NCBI GenBank assembly: GCA_039707465.1
Contig: CM077647.1
Coordinates: forward strand, 118,794,610-118,858,609
DNA length: 64,000 nt
Source of the DNA: Rhabdophis nuchalis
Lineage: Eukaryota; Chordata; Lepidosauria; Squamata; Natricidae
Direction: 5' to 3'
The notes under the pieces were generated by a model. It searched no databases. It worked only from the letters and a program-made list of their open reading frames with translations, and was not told the origin of the DNA. Position numbers and translations under genes: made by a program. Positions 45,806 to 57,023 of the stretch are shown piece by piece. Each line of letters starts with the position of its first letter. Position 1 is the first letter of the stretch.

Positions 45806-46298
45806 CATTGTGATTCAGCCATACTTAGAGGGCCACAGGTTTACCATCATAACAAAAATCATGGAAGTCACACATCCACTCATTATTTTTCCTCTCATTC
45901 ATTTCTCATTCTTGTTATAAAAGCTCTCAAGCTTGTTATAAAATTATATATCTGTCCTACAATTAGCCTGGGACATAATGGCATGTAAATGCAAGTAATA
46001 AGCCAATAAATAAAACCAATTGTTTCCTAATTTTCCCAAAGGTGTCTGTATTTCTAAATTGTCACTTAATATCACTTCCTTCAGGAGTGGGCTTTTATTA
46101 ATTCCTTACCTTCTTGTTTTAATTATATAAACAGTGAAAGTAAATATTGTAGAAGGAAAACAGGATATAAACCCATCCTTTTGTGGAACATTAACTTTTA
46201 AAGGGCAATTCAAAAGCATTATGAATGGGCCAAACAGAAATCAGTTTAGCAGTAATCCCTCACCTATGTTCAACAGAAAATAATAGATCAGGCTTTAG

Positions 46299-46392
46299 CA
46301 CTGCACAGGAAATATTTAACTAAATTTGATAGTGACACAATAAAACACTGCACAGGAAATATTTAACTAAATTTGATAGTGACACAATAAAA
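46299..46392. repeat. 47-bp tandem duplication
   Basis: 46299-46345 and 46346-46392 are essentially identical (cactgcacaggaaatattta...). A simple recent tandem copy in unique DNA. Confidence 0.97.
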
Positions 46393-46480
46393 AATCTTGT
46401 GTATGGGAAAGCATACCGGCTGGTAATACAGTGCAATATTAAGTGCTAATGGATCTAATTGCATTGATTGGTTACTTTGA

Positions 46481-46690
46481 TGCAGTGGTTAAGGTACCAA
46501 GGTAGAAACCAGCCCTGCCTTAAATATAAAAACCGGCTGGGTGATTTTGGATTAGTCACTCTTTTTCAGCTTCTTTTGCCTCCCAAGGTTATTCTTGTTG
46601 GGAAAATGGGAGGAGAAAGAAATATTAGGTATGTTCATTATAAGTATCTTCAGTTACTTATAAAAATAATAAAGGTGCGGTTTAAAAAAC
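46481..46690 (+). mobile_element. tRNA-derived SINE
   Basis: It starts gatgcagtggttaaggtac (A-box-like head). It continues with gccggctgggtgatttt-like and ttagtcactctttttcag, and ends aataataaaggtgcggttta. Typical composition of a dispersed squamate SINE distinct from Sauria. Confidence 0.65.
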
Positions 46691-48040
46691 ATGAATAGAT
46701 CAATTGCATTTCCAGTAAATTGCCAAAAATGTATTCTAATTACAACATAGTAGTATTATAGAACTATACAATATTACTATGCAACTGATCTTTGCTGTTT
46801 TTAAGAAACATTAGTACAGAATCCCCAGAGTGAAAGATCTAGGGGCATCCAAAAACATTGTTGAACAGGCGTAATGTAGGTTACTGTAATGTCATTGCAG
46901 AAGTATACTGTAAGGCATTTGAATAATAACTCTGAAACTCTTCCTTGGAAATTGCAGAATGTCACTTTCACAGTAATGAGTTGTTTAATGCATTATTATT
47001 GTGGTTACTGATATGAATATATATAAAACCTATCAGCTATATCTGGTTCAGAATTCTGCAGGAGAAATCTGCAGGCACCAAATTTTGAATTCTTAAGTCT
47101 GTACTGCAAGGATTGATTAAAAGTTTAGATCATATCTGGTGACATTTCTGAATATGCTCACTGGCATATACAGGGCACCAAATGTGTTCCAGCATTTTTT
47201 TGAGGGGGTGGGGCGACTGGTCCCCATAATGTTGCCTTCATCTGACACCTAGACCTTGAGTATGGCAGCAGCATATAATCAGCTATCTTGCAGGATCATC
47301 ACAGGGTGGGGATCAAAACAGTTCATGACCAGCTTAAAGTGTGTTCCAGTTGCTATATCTGACCTTGTTTACTAGAATAAATTTCATTTAAAAGAAATGC
47401 TACAAAAGTTCTTCAATGCCCCTAATACTAGCCACCTCCTCTATTGCTGAAGCTGCGTTGTTTCCCAGAACTTTGCAGGGCTGAAATGTCCAACTGAGTT
47501 TTATAGGTAGTTCCTCAGAGATGTGCCAAATCCCCCGTCATGTGGGATAAAGAAGATTTAATTGCTATGCACAGACAACTCCCCACCCCCGCCATCCTAT
47601 TCACAGCATCCAAGTCTTGCCCAACAGCCAAACAACAGTCTTTTCTTTCTGTTCCAATGGGTGACATGCTTAAAAGACTCAGGAGCTGGCAAACAACTGT
47701 CTTGACCTTCATTTTCAGGGCAGGGGGCTTTACACAGAGAGGGAATTAAGTTTGGAATAAGCCAAGGACAAGAGGAGCCACAATCTGTTCTATAGGTACA
47801 TGGTTGCAAAAGTTTCCCAAATAGCAAGTTAGTCACACTAATTTAGTACTAACTTAGTTAGTTAGTACTTTGGTACCATTGTGGCTGGGAGTCAGTGAAC
47901 AGGACAATCAAGATATAGGATAAGGTATCATATGGGCATCAATAAATATGTGACAACAAGATTATAGGTGCAAAGACATGGACACTACTAATGCTGTAGG
48001 CCAACTGCTACAACATTTACAATATTGTAGTATGGTAGTT
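46691..48040. other. Intergenic, nothing recognised
   Basis: Unique DNA. No exon-like open frame with splice sites identified. Confidence 0.5.
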
Positions 48041-48043
48041 AGT

Positions 48044-48476
48044 ACAGATAATCCTTGACTTACAACAGTTTGTTTAGTGACTATTTGAAGTTACAACTTG
48101 AAAAACCATTTTTCATAGTAACAAATATTGTAGCATCTCCATGGTCACTTAATCAAAATTCAGACATTTGGTAACTGACTCATATTTATGATGGTTGCAG
48201 TGCCCCAATGTTATGTGATCCCCTTTGCAGCTTTTTGACAAGCGACGCCAATGGAGAAGACAGATTCTCTTAACAACAGGGTTACTAACTGAATAACTGC
48301 AGTGATTCACTTAACAACTGTGGCAAGAAACATCATAAAATTGGGACAAAACTCACTTAACTGTTTAGGTGAGCTGCAGAAATTTGGGACTCAATTGTGG
48401 TTATAAGTTGAGTACTGTACAGGTAATCCCTGGGTTGCGAGCATTCCCTTAGCAGAGTTTGAAGTTACTCGATACG
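48044..48476. mobile_element. ACAGGTAG-type element plus an abutting end fragment
   Basis: A full copy lies at 48044-48420 (acagataatccttgactta ... ataagttgagtactgta). A second partial head follows at 48419-48476 (acaggtaatccctgggttgc). Interior phrases match 13886-14231. Confidence 0.75.
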
Positions 48477-48489
48477 TACCCTCTTAGTG

Positions 48490-48624
48490 CAGGGGTCTGC
48501 AAAGTTGGCTCTTTTAAGACTGGTGGACTTCAACTCCCAGAATTCCCCAGCCAGCAGGACTGGCTGGGGAATTCTGAGAGTTGAAGTCCACCAGTCTTAA
48601 AAGAGCCAACTTTGCAGACCCCTG
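48490..48624. mobile_element. hAT foldback MITE, CAGGGGTCTGCAAA
   Basis: A 135-bp near-perfect palindrome with ends CAGGGGTCTGCAAAG and CTTTGCAGACCCCTG. The flanks tcttagtg (48482-48489) and ccctagtg (48625-48632) match at 6 of 8 positions. Same length and ends as 38367-38501, different arm sequence. Confidence 0.92.
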
Positions 48625-48632
48625 CCCTAGTG

Positions 48633-49149
48633 CAATGATGGTGAACCTTTTGATTGTTGGGTGCCAAAAATGTGAGGATATGCATGTGATAGTGCATGCG
48701 TGTGCTGGCACCAATAATGCAAAGCATGCCCCCACACGTGCATGCACGCACAACCTCCCTCATGCTCCCCCTCCCACCGCCCATGCACGTTGCACTGCTC
48801 GCCTCCAAGCTGAGCTTGGTATTTCCTCCAGGTGCGGCATGGTGCCCACACCAGGGGCCAGGGAAGGCCGTTTTTGCCCTCCCCAGGCTCCAGGAAAGCC
48901 TTCGGAGTCTGGGAAGGGCGAAAAATGGTCTCGTCTGGCCCCCTGGAGGCCTTCTATAAGCTAGAAACAAATCATTTCTGAACTTCTGGTTGTCCCATTG
49001 GGCCCATTTTTTGTCCTCCCCAGTGGCCCAAAAGGCCAAAAATCGGCTGGCTGGCACCTGCATGCGTACTGGAGCTGATGGCTCGCATGCCGGCAGATAT
49101 GGCTCTGTGTGCTACCTGTAGCACACATGACTTAGGTTCGCCATCACAG
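48633..49149. mobile_element. hAT-type MITE, CAGTGATGG family
   Basis: The termini are CAATGATGGTGAACC and GGTTCGCCATCACAG. It begins exactly 8 bp after the previous MITE. The right flank is ccctatca, a partial match to ccctagtg. Confidence 0.78.
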
Positions 49150-49262
49150 CCCTATCATTTGCGAACAAGTCCCGAAACTATGAATCTTGCAGCACCACGG
49201 CAGTTGTTCACCCTTACAAGCAACCACAGTGGTTCTGCAACATTCATTCTAAATGTTGCCGG

Positions 49263-49278
49263 CCAAAATGGAGCTTTT
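49263..49278. repeat. 16-bp target duplication of the outer L1-type element
   Basis: ccaaaatggagctttt, identical to 54006-54021. Confidence 0.93.
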
Positions 49279-49547
49279 TTTTTTTTAAAGTTTTATTGGG
49301 TTTTACAAATTTTGTACAAATAGGGTAAAGGGTATGGTGTAAAAAAGACATTTTGAGAACTTTCACACCGGAGTCGTTGACTCCTTCCGGGACTTCATAA
49401 CAAAATATAGATAATACTTTTAACTTTCATTTGTACTACAAAGTGGAGAGAAATGCAAATATATCATTGTAAAAAACTATGCTAGCAAACATGTATAAAC
49501 ATCCAAACAATTATTATATTATATTGAAATAAAGTCACTTTTGAGAT

Positions 49548-49784
49548 CTAAGTCTTTTGGCAATTGTACTGTATCTTCTTCTCCCTGGCCCCCAGTGGGC
49601 GAGGCGCGGCACCCTCTGCTCCCCCATTTTCATCCTCCAGGATTGAGGAATGTTTTTTAAGAAAGGCTTCCGCCTCTACAATTGTTTTAATTCTTACTCT
49701 TCCTCCCTCCCAGAACACCAACATTCCCTCTGGCATCACCCACTTGAACCAGACCCCCTTTTTAAATAATCTTTTAGACAAGAA
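49548..49784 (-). pseudogene. Outer element ORF1, C-terminal part
   Basis: After the inner insertion, 79 codons (stop included) continue the outer ORF1: KRLFKKGVWFKWVMPEGMLV and RVRIKTIVEAEAFLKKH. This is the L1 ORF1 C-terminal domain. Removing the inner element and one copy of its duplication restores the frame exactly (211 plus 79 codons). The stop is followed directly by the 3' UTR. Confidence 0.85.
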
Positions 49785-49800
49785 GGAATACCTCCTTCTT
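49785..49800. repeat. 16-bp target duplication of the inner element
   Basis: ggaatacctccttctt, identical to 52710-52725; lies inside the outer ORF1. Confidence 0.95.
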
Positions 49801-52709
49801 TTTTTTTTTTTTTAATTGAAAAAGTTTTATTCACACAGATTTTCCCCCTTTTTACCCCCCCCCCGACATGTAACATAAATCACATACAAATACTATACCC
49901 CCCCTCACCCCGTCTTAAAATAAGTTTCTCATTCAGACATTATACCCCCTCGCCTCCCAGCAGACACAATATAAGTTTCTCTTAGTATATTAATATCCCA
50001 TTAACACCATCTTCTAAGTTAATTAAAGATATAAAAAACATAATATAAATTTCTCTTTAAAAAAAAAAAAAAAAAGGCATATCCCATTATTCCCCTCTCT
50101 AGATTAATCATACATATATATTACCCCGCCCTCCACCCTAACCCTCCCCCACCTCCCATTCAAACCCACCCCCCTGACTTCCGCTATACACCACTCTAAT
50201 AATTCCAAGCATCCCAAATATTATTTACTCTATTCACCTATCAATCAAAGCATTCTTAGCTAAAAACTACATAGTACTTCCTAATCTGATATTTATTCTG
50301 TATATAACCAATCCATTAGAAACCTTATAACAAGCTCAACATAAACACCCCCTTTTAGTTAAACATTAAAATACATAGAAAATAATTCTTAAGATCTAAA
50401 TACCATGTCATATAACCTAACACTTATAAAACTTAAACCATATATCCTAGCTCAAGTTTACATCCTTCCTGATTCAAAAGGTTTACTATTTTCCCCCTCT
50501 CCATTTGCTTAATTGCCCACTTAACAACACAAAAAAAATTGTAAAGATTACTCTAATATTTGAAAAAAGCAAAGTTACTTCTCTCTTCACAAAGGAAACA
50601 GAAATGGTATAGGAAAATTTCAGATCCTATCACAAGAAGGATACAGCAGATTGCAAGAAAATTTCAAAGTTCGGCCCAAGTTTTTTCCCAGAACACTAAC
50701 ATAATATTAGTCCTTTCCGCGTCAATGTTCATAAGTCCAACTCTTCAGGTCTCCTTTCATTCCATCCATAGCTGTTTGTAATACCAGTTTAAGCAGCTGC
50801 CCCCATAAATAACAAGAAAAAAAACCCTTTACATAGGTAACCCCCGAGTGACTTTTCATCAGGATTATAAAGTTCCAAGATCGTGATAGGGTAACAACCA
50901 GATCCACTGCAAATGCTCCGGTTCCAGTTTTCAACCCTGAAAAAGTTTCCACATCCAAGAGGACCAGCATTGCAGAGATCTGTATATTTTTATCTAGATT
51001 GATTAATTGCTTCGTCCTTTAATCCTTTTGTCTTTCTTAACTCGCCGAGATTGAGACCTCCTCTGCTTCTGCGGTTTCTGGATTTGTCTGGTACTAGACC
51101 TGGCTTCACATTGCTCATCTGATTTATGTATTGGCATTCCAACAGATCCCCCTATAGCAGTCTTCGACATTTCCTCCAGAGTAGGGCTTAAAAAAAGCCC
51201 AGGGGAATCCAACTGAGTATGTTCTTCCATCTCTTTTCCAAATTGTTTCTGCTCCATCTCAATATCTTGTTCTGAACCATCCAGATCTACTAGTGTTGGT
51301 ATAGATATACGTGGGGGCGTTGCACTTTTCTTCAGTATTTCATAATAAAAATCTCTTGCCTTATCTATAGTATTCAAACAATACCGCGCCCCTTCATATC
51401 TGAATATAACACCCATTGGAGCATCCCACCTGTACTGTATCCCTCTTTTCTTCAGCTCTGCCACCAAAAAACCAAAATCCCTTCTAAGCTTCAGGATAGT
51501 TGATGGAAGTTCCTTAAAGACACCAATCCGTTTTCCAGCTATGTGGAGAGAGGAGTGAAAAGACTTCTGCAGAATATCATTTCTGAGGTTTCTCTCAGTA
51601 AAATATATCACAACATCTCTCGGTAGTTGCCTTTGTAATGCTATACGTGAGTTTGCTCTGTAAATTTTATCAATCTTAGCATAAATTTCACCAGGATTCA
51701 TTTTTACTAATATAGCCAAAGCATCGGCAGAAACTTTTCTTAAGTCTTCTCTAGGATTTTCTGATAATCCTCTCAGTCTAATGGCTTTTTCCATTAAAAA
51801 AAATTGTAACATAATAACCTCTTTGTCCAATTTGTGCATATTCCCCTCCATTTCCACCAATTTCAAATCCGTTTCCTTTGCTTTAAGTTCCACCTGTGAG
51901 GTCAGCTGTTCGATTTTCCCATCAATTTTAATGATAACTTCAGACAGACTCTTGGCCATTACAAACATTTTTTTTTCTAATTGTTCATATTTCTCCTGGA
52001 TCATTCTTTTGAGGTCTCTGCTTTCATTAACTATAAAGTTCATCAAATCTTTAAAGTCCTGGGGAGTTACTACACGAGTTTGTTCCATTGCCTTGCTTTT
52101 AAGCTTTCCAAGTTTTCAGGAAGAGAAAAAAAAAAAAAAACCTCTTCAAAATATCAAAATAAGTCAGTAATTATAGCTTGCTCCCCCTTTCCGCATACAG
52201 CTGTCCGCTATCAGCCAGGGGTTAAGCAGAGACCAAAATCCACAAATCAATAATTAGACAAGGCAACTAAGTTTCGTTTCATTCATCTGGTAGTTAACGC
52301 CATCTTGAATCCTTTGTTCTAAGAGATATACCACAAACTTTAATTACTTGCGTTTTAGTTTCCTTTGAGGTACGAAGGCTTGAAATATAGTCTTTCTTGA
52401 TGGATTGCCTGGAACATATTTTAAAGAGTTGATAACGGCCGTCTAGCTTCACGAATGCGAAGGAATACAGCCGCCTGGAACTAAAGCGCTGAAAAGGGGG
52501 GGCTCTTCTTGCTAGCTCTCCAGAGGCTGTATACCTTCTGGAGAGTTACACAAGAGGCTCAACCCGACAGCGTGAGTTCACCCATAAATTCCTAAGGATT
52601 TATGAGTATCCGAGACATTTACGATCTTATAAAAACGCCTCTAACAGGCAGCTGGATTGACAAGCTCGTAAAAGCCTGTCTGCGACAGCCGACGCTCAAC
52701 CCGGAAGTC
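49801..52709 (-). mobile_element. ORF1-only L1-type element, inner copy
   Basis: 2.9 kb, inserted in the outer ORF1 with a perfect 16-bp duplication. On the minus strand: 5' UTR 52709-52089, a 361-codon ORF1 (52088-51003), about 1.19 kb without long open frames or endonuclease/RT motifs, and a poly(A) tail (T-run 49800-49815). Either a HAL1-like non-autonomous element or an L1 with a precise internal loss of ORF2. Confidence 0.82.
51003..52088 (-). CDS. L1-type ORF1p, 361 aa, intact
   Basis: Open from ATG. The N-terminal 130 residues are coiled-coil-like (MIQEKYEQLEKKMFVMAKSL, TDLKLVEMEGNMHKLDKEV). An RRM-like centre follows (AIRLRGLSENPREDLRKV, VVIYFTERNLRNDILQKS), then a C-terminal domain (KRGIQYRWDAPMGVIFRYEG) and a basic tail rich in Lys/Arg/Gln. 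It differs clearly from the ORF1 proteins at 27734-28711 and 52641-53342, so it belongs to another L1 lineage. It would bind L1 RNA as trimers. Its activity would depend on ORF2p made elsewhere. Confidence 0.85.
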   Translation of the reverse strand: MEQTRVVTPQDFKDLMNFIVNESRDLKRMIQEKYEQLEKKMFVMAKSLSEVIIKIDGKIEQLTSQVELKAKETDLKLVEMEGNMHKLDKEVIMLQFFLMEKAIRLRGLSENPREDLRKVSADALAILVKMNPGEIYAKIDKIYRANSRIALQRQLPRDVVIYFTERNLRNDILQKSFHSSLHIAGKRIGVFKELPSTILKLRRDFGFLVAELKKRGIQYRWDAPMGVIFRYEGARYCLNTIDKARDFYYEILKKSATPPRISIPTLVDLDGSEQDIEMEQKQFGKEMEEHTQLDSPGLFLSPTLEEMSKTAIGGSVGMPIHKSDEQCEARSSTRQIQKPQKQRRSQSRRVKKDKRIKGRSN

Positions 52710-53342
52710 GGAATACCTCCTTCTTATCTCTCTAATCTTTTTCGGGACCTGCTTCAAGATAGCGACCTCTTTCTGTTGATAAACTAAAGGACTGTCTCTT
52801 TGCGCCCTCAAGATCCTATCCCTTGTCGACCTTCTAACAAATTTAATATGTATCTCTCTGGGTACTTCATTTATCCTGGCATATGCTGAATTTATTCTAT
52901 ATATCAAATCAATGTCCCCCCTCATCTCATCCTTAGGCTTGTGTAAATAATCTGCTAAAATTGTACACATTAAATCAGTTAAATCTCCATCACTCGCCTC
53001 AGGAACATTCTGAAATCTTAAAAAATATGACATCCTTTCAAAATCCATCCTAGACATATGCCCAGTTAAATCCCCAATTTCATTATTAATACTTTTAAGC
53101 TCTCCCTTTGCCCCAACTAACCCCACCTCCAGTTCATCAGTCTTTTGTGTATTTTCCATTAATTTCTTCTGTACCTCCAAAAGTTCTAACTTAGAACTGA
53201 CTTGGTCCTTTCTCATTTCTTTAATTTCTTTCACCAGGGTTTGAAGAGTTTCTTCCATTGCTGTTAATCTAGCATCCGTATCAGGTTTTTCAGGTAACAT
53301 CAAAGTGATTTTAGGCTGATGTGTCTGCTTTTTTGATGCCAT
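52710..53342 (-). pseudogene. Outer element ORF1, N-terminal part, disrupted
   Basis: 211 codons from ATG to the target duplication: a coiled-coil-like N-terminus (LTAMEETLQTLVKEIKEM, LELLEVQKKLMENTQKT), the RRM-like YFLRFQNVPEASDGDLTDL and REIHIKFVRRSTRDRILRAQ. It is interrupted by the inner element within IRRRYS and continues at 49784. No other lesion is seen, so it was open at the time of disruption. Confidence 0.87.
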
Positions 53343-54005
53343 GGTGAATGATTTAAGTCTGTGTCAGTAAAATGGCGTCTGCTGGACCAGGAGCTAGTGA
53401 GGCAGGAGATGAGCAATTTCCAATAAACAAAGTCTTAATTGTTGCCTAATTAAAGTCCAGAGAGAAACCAAATTTTTACAATCAGATAAAAGGAAAAAAA
53501 GGCACTTCAGGGAAAGGACCAATTAATGAGTTACAAACAATCATAAGTAATAAAAAAGAGAGGCAGTCCCATTCACAAGGGAATGTCAGCAATCATCCAT
53601 GAAGAGTGTGTCTCAGGAGAACAAAGGAACGCCATCTTCCCCGCCCATCTGGAAGCCACCGGGAGTTAACAAAGTAGAAAATTGATTCTTTGTTGCCAGA
53701 CTTCGATTCTATGTTCCACAATCATTCTGGAAAGACTTTCACTCACATGTAGAAAAGTTTGAATGAAGGTTTCTCCGCTTCCTCCAGCCGGAGGAGCAGT
53801 TTCAAAACGCCGCTTTTCTTCCGTTCCAAGGGGGGGTTTCACAAACTTCCCCCTCCATCGTTTTGTAAAACAAAAGTTGCAAGCAAAAAGAGAAAGTCAC
53901 TGACAATCCACTCTGCAGCGAAGAGCCTCGGCTTTGCCTCCGACTCCAGCGATTCAGCCCTCTCGCGAACCATTAAATGTTCCGGTCCTCCTTCAGCGAA
54001 GGGAA

Positions 54006-54021
54006 CCAAAATGGAGCTTTT
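54006..54021. repeat. 16-bp target duplication of the outer element, 5' side
   Basis: ccaaaatggagctttt, identical to 49263-49278. The same phrase also recurs at 54092 and 54174 in the host repeat (gccaaaatggagcttcc). Confidence 0.9.
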
Positions 54022-54330
54022 GAGGGGCACATCTGTCCTTCAGAAACTCTGTTTGGACATCTAGAGGCCTCCCCTGGCTTGTTGCATGCCAAAATGGAGC
54101 TTCCAGAGAGCATTTGTGGCCCTCCGGGGCTCAGTTCTGCCAACCATGGCCATTCCCTGGCCCATTGCAGGCCAAAATGGAGCTTCCGGAAAGACACAGA
54201 GGGTCGAGCAGTGTATCAGAGTATGTGGCCTTCAGAAACTCCATTTCTGAATGCAACAGGCTGGGGGAGGACTACAGAGGGCAAAACAGAGCCTCAGAGG
54301 CTGTATTCATCATTCAGAAGCTTCATTTCA
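54022..54330. repeat. Imperfect tandem repeat (aaaatggagctt phrase)
   Basis: The phrase gcaggccaaaatggagcttcc and nearby ccttcagaaactc/ccattcc words recur every 80-90 bp (near 54007, 54092, 54174). A diverged tandem repeat that served as the insertion target. Confidence 0.6.
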
Positions 54331-54334
54331 GCCT

Positions 54335-54572
54335 GCTGAGGTGGTGCGGTGGTCAGAGTGCAGTACTGCAGGCTACTTCAGCTGACTGTTAGCTACAGTT
54401 CAGAAGTTCAGATCTCACTAAGCTCAAGGTTGACTCAGCCTTTCATCCTTTGGAGGTGGGTAAAATGAGGACCCAGGTTGTTTGGGGCATCTGCTGACTC
54501 TGTAAACCACTTAGAGAGGGTGGTAAAAGCACTATGAAGCTGTATATAGGTCTAAGTGCTATTGCTATTGCT
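54335..54572 (+). mobile_element. Sauria-type tRNA-derived SINE
   Basis: tRNA-like head tgctgaggtggtgcggtggtcagagtg (A box), agttcagaagttcagatctc (B-box-like), body aaggttgactcagcctttcatcc, tail gtatataggtctaagtgctattgctattgct. Squamate-specific family. Reverse copy at 20548-20764. Confidence 0.85.
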
Positions 54573-55175
54573 GCAACCTCTGAGTGGGGCCTGCGGAGGC
54601 CCAAACAGAACTGCAGAAGGGCACACACAGGTGAGAGGCTGGAGAGGAGACTAGTTGCTAGAATGTCATAAAGTAAATGATCTGGCGTGGCAGGTTGGGG
54701 GAAGGAATGCAATTGTGGGGAGTATGAGATATTTCAGTGTGTCAATGAGGCCTTATGTGGTCTTAGGCAGGTGACCTGTTCCATCACTAATCCCCATGGC
54801 CTTCCCCATCTGAGATACCTCACATGCACATAACCAACCAGTGACACAATTCTATTAGCAAATGCATGGGTGAAAGGAGGGAGTGATCCAATTCAAGGTA
54901 GGAGATTCACTTCCATGAATTCTCGGGTTATGAATGGAATGGGCAGGCTCCATTACATTCATAACTTGAGGACCACCTGTATCGAAATTTCATATCTCAG
55001 CTGTTTAAACTCTATTGAGTGACATTAAAATTGTTGATCATGAACATGAATGTCATGTTTTCATTGGGGAGTGGTCCTCAATCCCTGAAGTTGGTGGTCT
55101 CCCATTTGAAATTTGAAGGGTAAGTAGAGTATACTAGCAATATGAAAAATGGTGGTGGGAGATATTTATTCATAT
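54573..55175. other. Intergenic with a possible MITE end
   Basis: Contains ggttatgaatggaatgggc...cataacttgaggaccacctgtat (54928-54980), which matches the right end of the ACAGGTAG-type repeat. Otherwise unique. Confidence 0.45.
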
Positions 55176-55179
55176 TAAG

Positions 55180-56585
55180 TCTGATTTATTTATTTATTTA
55201 TTTATTTAAATTTATATCCCGCCCTTCTCCACCGAGGACCCAGGGCGGCGCAAATTAATATAATTTAAAAAACTATTAAATAACCCTCTCCTGCACTAAA
55301 ACCAAATTTTAAAAGCCCCAATTTAAAACTACATAAAAGTCCCCATGGGAGGTTAGGCTAGGCCGGCTTGTTGAAACAAATATGTCTTAAGACATTGGCG
55401 GAAGAGGCGGAGGTCGGTGATGTTACGTAATTCAGGGGGTAGGTCATTCCAGAGGGCTGGACCCGCCACAGAGAAGGCTCTTCCCCTGGGTGTCGCCAGT
55501 CGGCATTGTCCGGCCGACGGCACCCTGAGAAGGCCCTCTCTGTGGGAGCGTATCGGTCTGAGGGATGTATGGGGCAGGAGGCGGTCTCGCATATAACTAG
55601 GCCCCGAGCCATGGAGCGATTTAAAGATGGTCGTCAAAACCTTGAAGCGCACCCGAAAGGCCACAGGAAGCCAATGCAGCTCGCACAGGATAGGTGTTAT
55701 GTGGGAGCATCTAGTGGCTCCCATAATCACCCGCGCGGCTGCGTTTTGGACTAGCTGTAGCTTTCGAGTGCACCTCAAGGGAAGCCCCATGTAGAGAGCA
55801 TTACAGTAGTCGAGTCGGGACGTCACGAGAGCTTGAGTGACTGTGCGAAGGGCAGCCCGGTCCAGTAAGGGGCGCAATTGGCGCATCAGGCGTACCTGAT
55901 GAAACGCCCCCCTGGCCACGGCCGTCACATGGTCCTCCATGGACAGCCAGGAATCCAGGAGGACACCCAAATTGCGCGCCCTCTCCACGGGGGCCAGTGT
56001 TTCGCCCCCAATGGCCAGAGTTGGAGTAATCTGGCTGAACCGGGGTGCCGGAAACCACAGCCACTCAGTTTTGGCAGGGTTGAGCTTGAGTTTGTTACTA
56101 CCCATCCAGATCCGTACGGCTTCAAAAACACCGGGACAGCACTTCGGCGGCATCGTTGGGGTGGTTTGGGGTGGATATGTACAGCTGAGTGTCATCAGCG
56201 TACCGGTGGTACTCCACCCCAAAACCACGGATGATCTCACCCAGCGGCTTCATATATGTGTTGAAAAGGAGGGGCGAGAGGACCGACCCCTGAGGAACCC
56301 CACATAAGAGAGGCCTCGAGGTCGACCTCTGCCCTCCCGTCAACACATATTGCGACCGACCAGAGAGGTAGGACGAGAACCACCGCAGAACGGTGCCTCC
56401 CAGCCCCAACCCCCCCAGCCGGTGCAATAGGATACCATGGTCGATGGTATCAAAAGCCGCCGAGAGGTCTAATAGGACTAGGATAGAGGAATAACCTCTA
56501 TCCCGCGCCCTCCAGAGATCATCAACCAACGCGACCAATGCCGTCTCGGTGCTATGACCGGGTCGGAAGCCGGACTGGCGCGGGT
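55180..56585 (-). mobile_element. L2-like LINE, 5'-truncated
   Basis: Its 3' end at 55187 carries (TTTA)n; the minus strand then encodes the RT. Frame 56538-56122 has VALVDDLWRARDRG, LVLLDLSAAFDTIDH, GVPQGSVLSPLLFN and YADDTQLYI. Frame 56240-55353 has EAVRIWMGSNKLKLNPAKTE and LHWLPVAFRVRFKVL. One frameshift near 56140 separates them. Truncated at about 56585. Confidence 0.87.
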
Positions 56586-56724
56586 ATGATAAGCTTCCAT
56601 TTTATGAGAATCTACCGGCCAATGTACTAACTCCAATGCAGTCATCTTTCCAGACCAAGTGTCGGATCACAATGCATTATTTTTATTTTGTATGAAAGTT
56701 TATGGATCACTTTTTGGGCATAAG

Positions 56725-57023
56725 CAGAAGTGGTATTCAGCCAATTTGGACGAGTTCTGGTGAACTGGCAGTAGAAATTTTGAGTAGTTCAAAGAACCAG
56801 CAAATACCACCTCAGACGGGCCCCTCCCTTCCTTTCCAGGAGTCCCCCTCCCCATGACTCATTTTTGCACTCAGCCCAAAATGGGGCACGGGGTGTGTGT
56901 CCCCCATGGCCCGTTTTTGCTCCCAGAGGGGATGCAGGGAGGCCCACTAGGCCCAAAACAATTACACCCACCAAACCATGCCCCCAGAACCGGTAGCAAA
57001 AAAAAATGTGACTCCCACCTGTG
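56725..57023. mobile_element. Candidate hAT MITE (CAGAAGTGG...CCACCTGTG)
   Basis: The ends cagaagtggtattcagc and gtgactcccacctgtg are roughly complementary. The flanks ggcataag and agcatatg match at 6 of 8 positions. Internal phrase agaaccggtagcaaaaaa. Non-coding. Confidence 0.6.

Larger units (their letters stand above)
49279..54005 (-). mobile_element. ORF1-only (half-L1-like) element, outer copy
   Basis: Without the nested insertion it is about 1.8 kb. Reading on the minus strand: 5' UTR 54005-53343, a 289-codon ORF1 (53342-52710 joined to 49784-49548), a 270-nt 3' UTR with AATAAA and a poly(A) tail (T-run near 49275-49286). Perfect 16-bp target duplications flank it. No ORF2 lies between ORF1 and the tail. 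This structure matches the mammalian HAL1 class. Confidence 0.82.
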
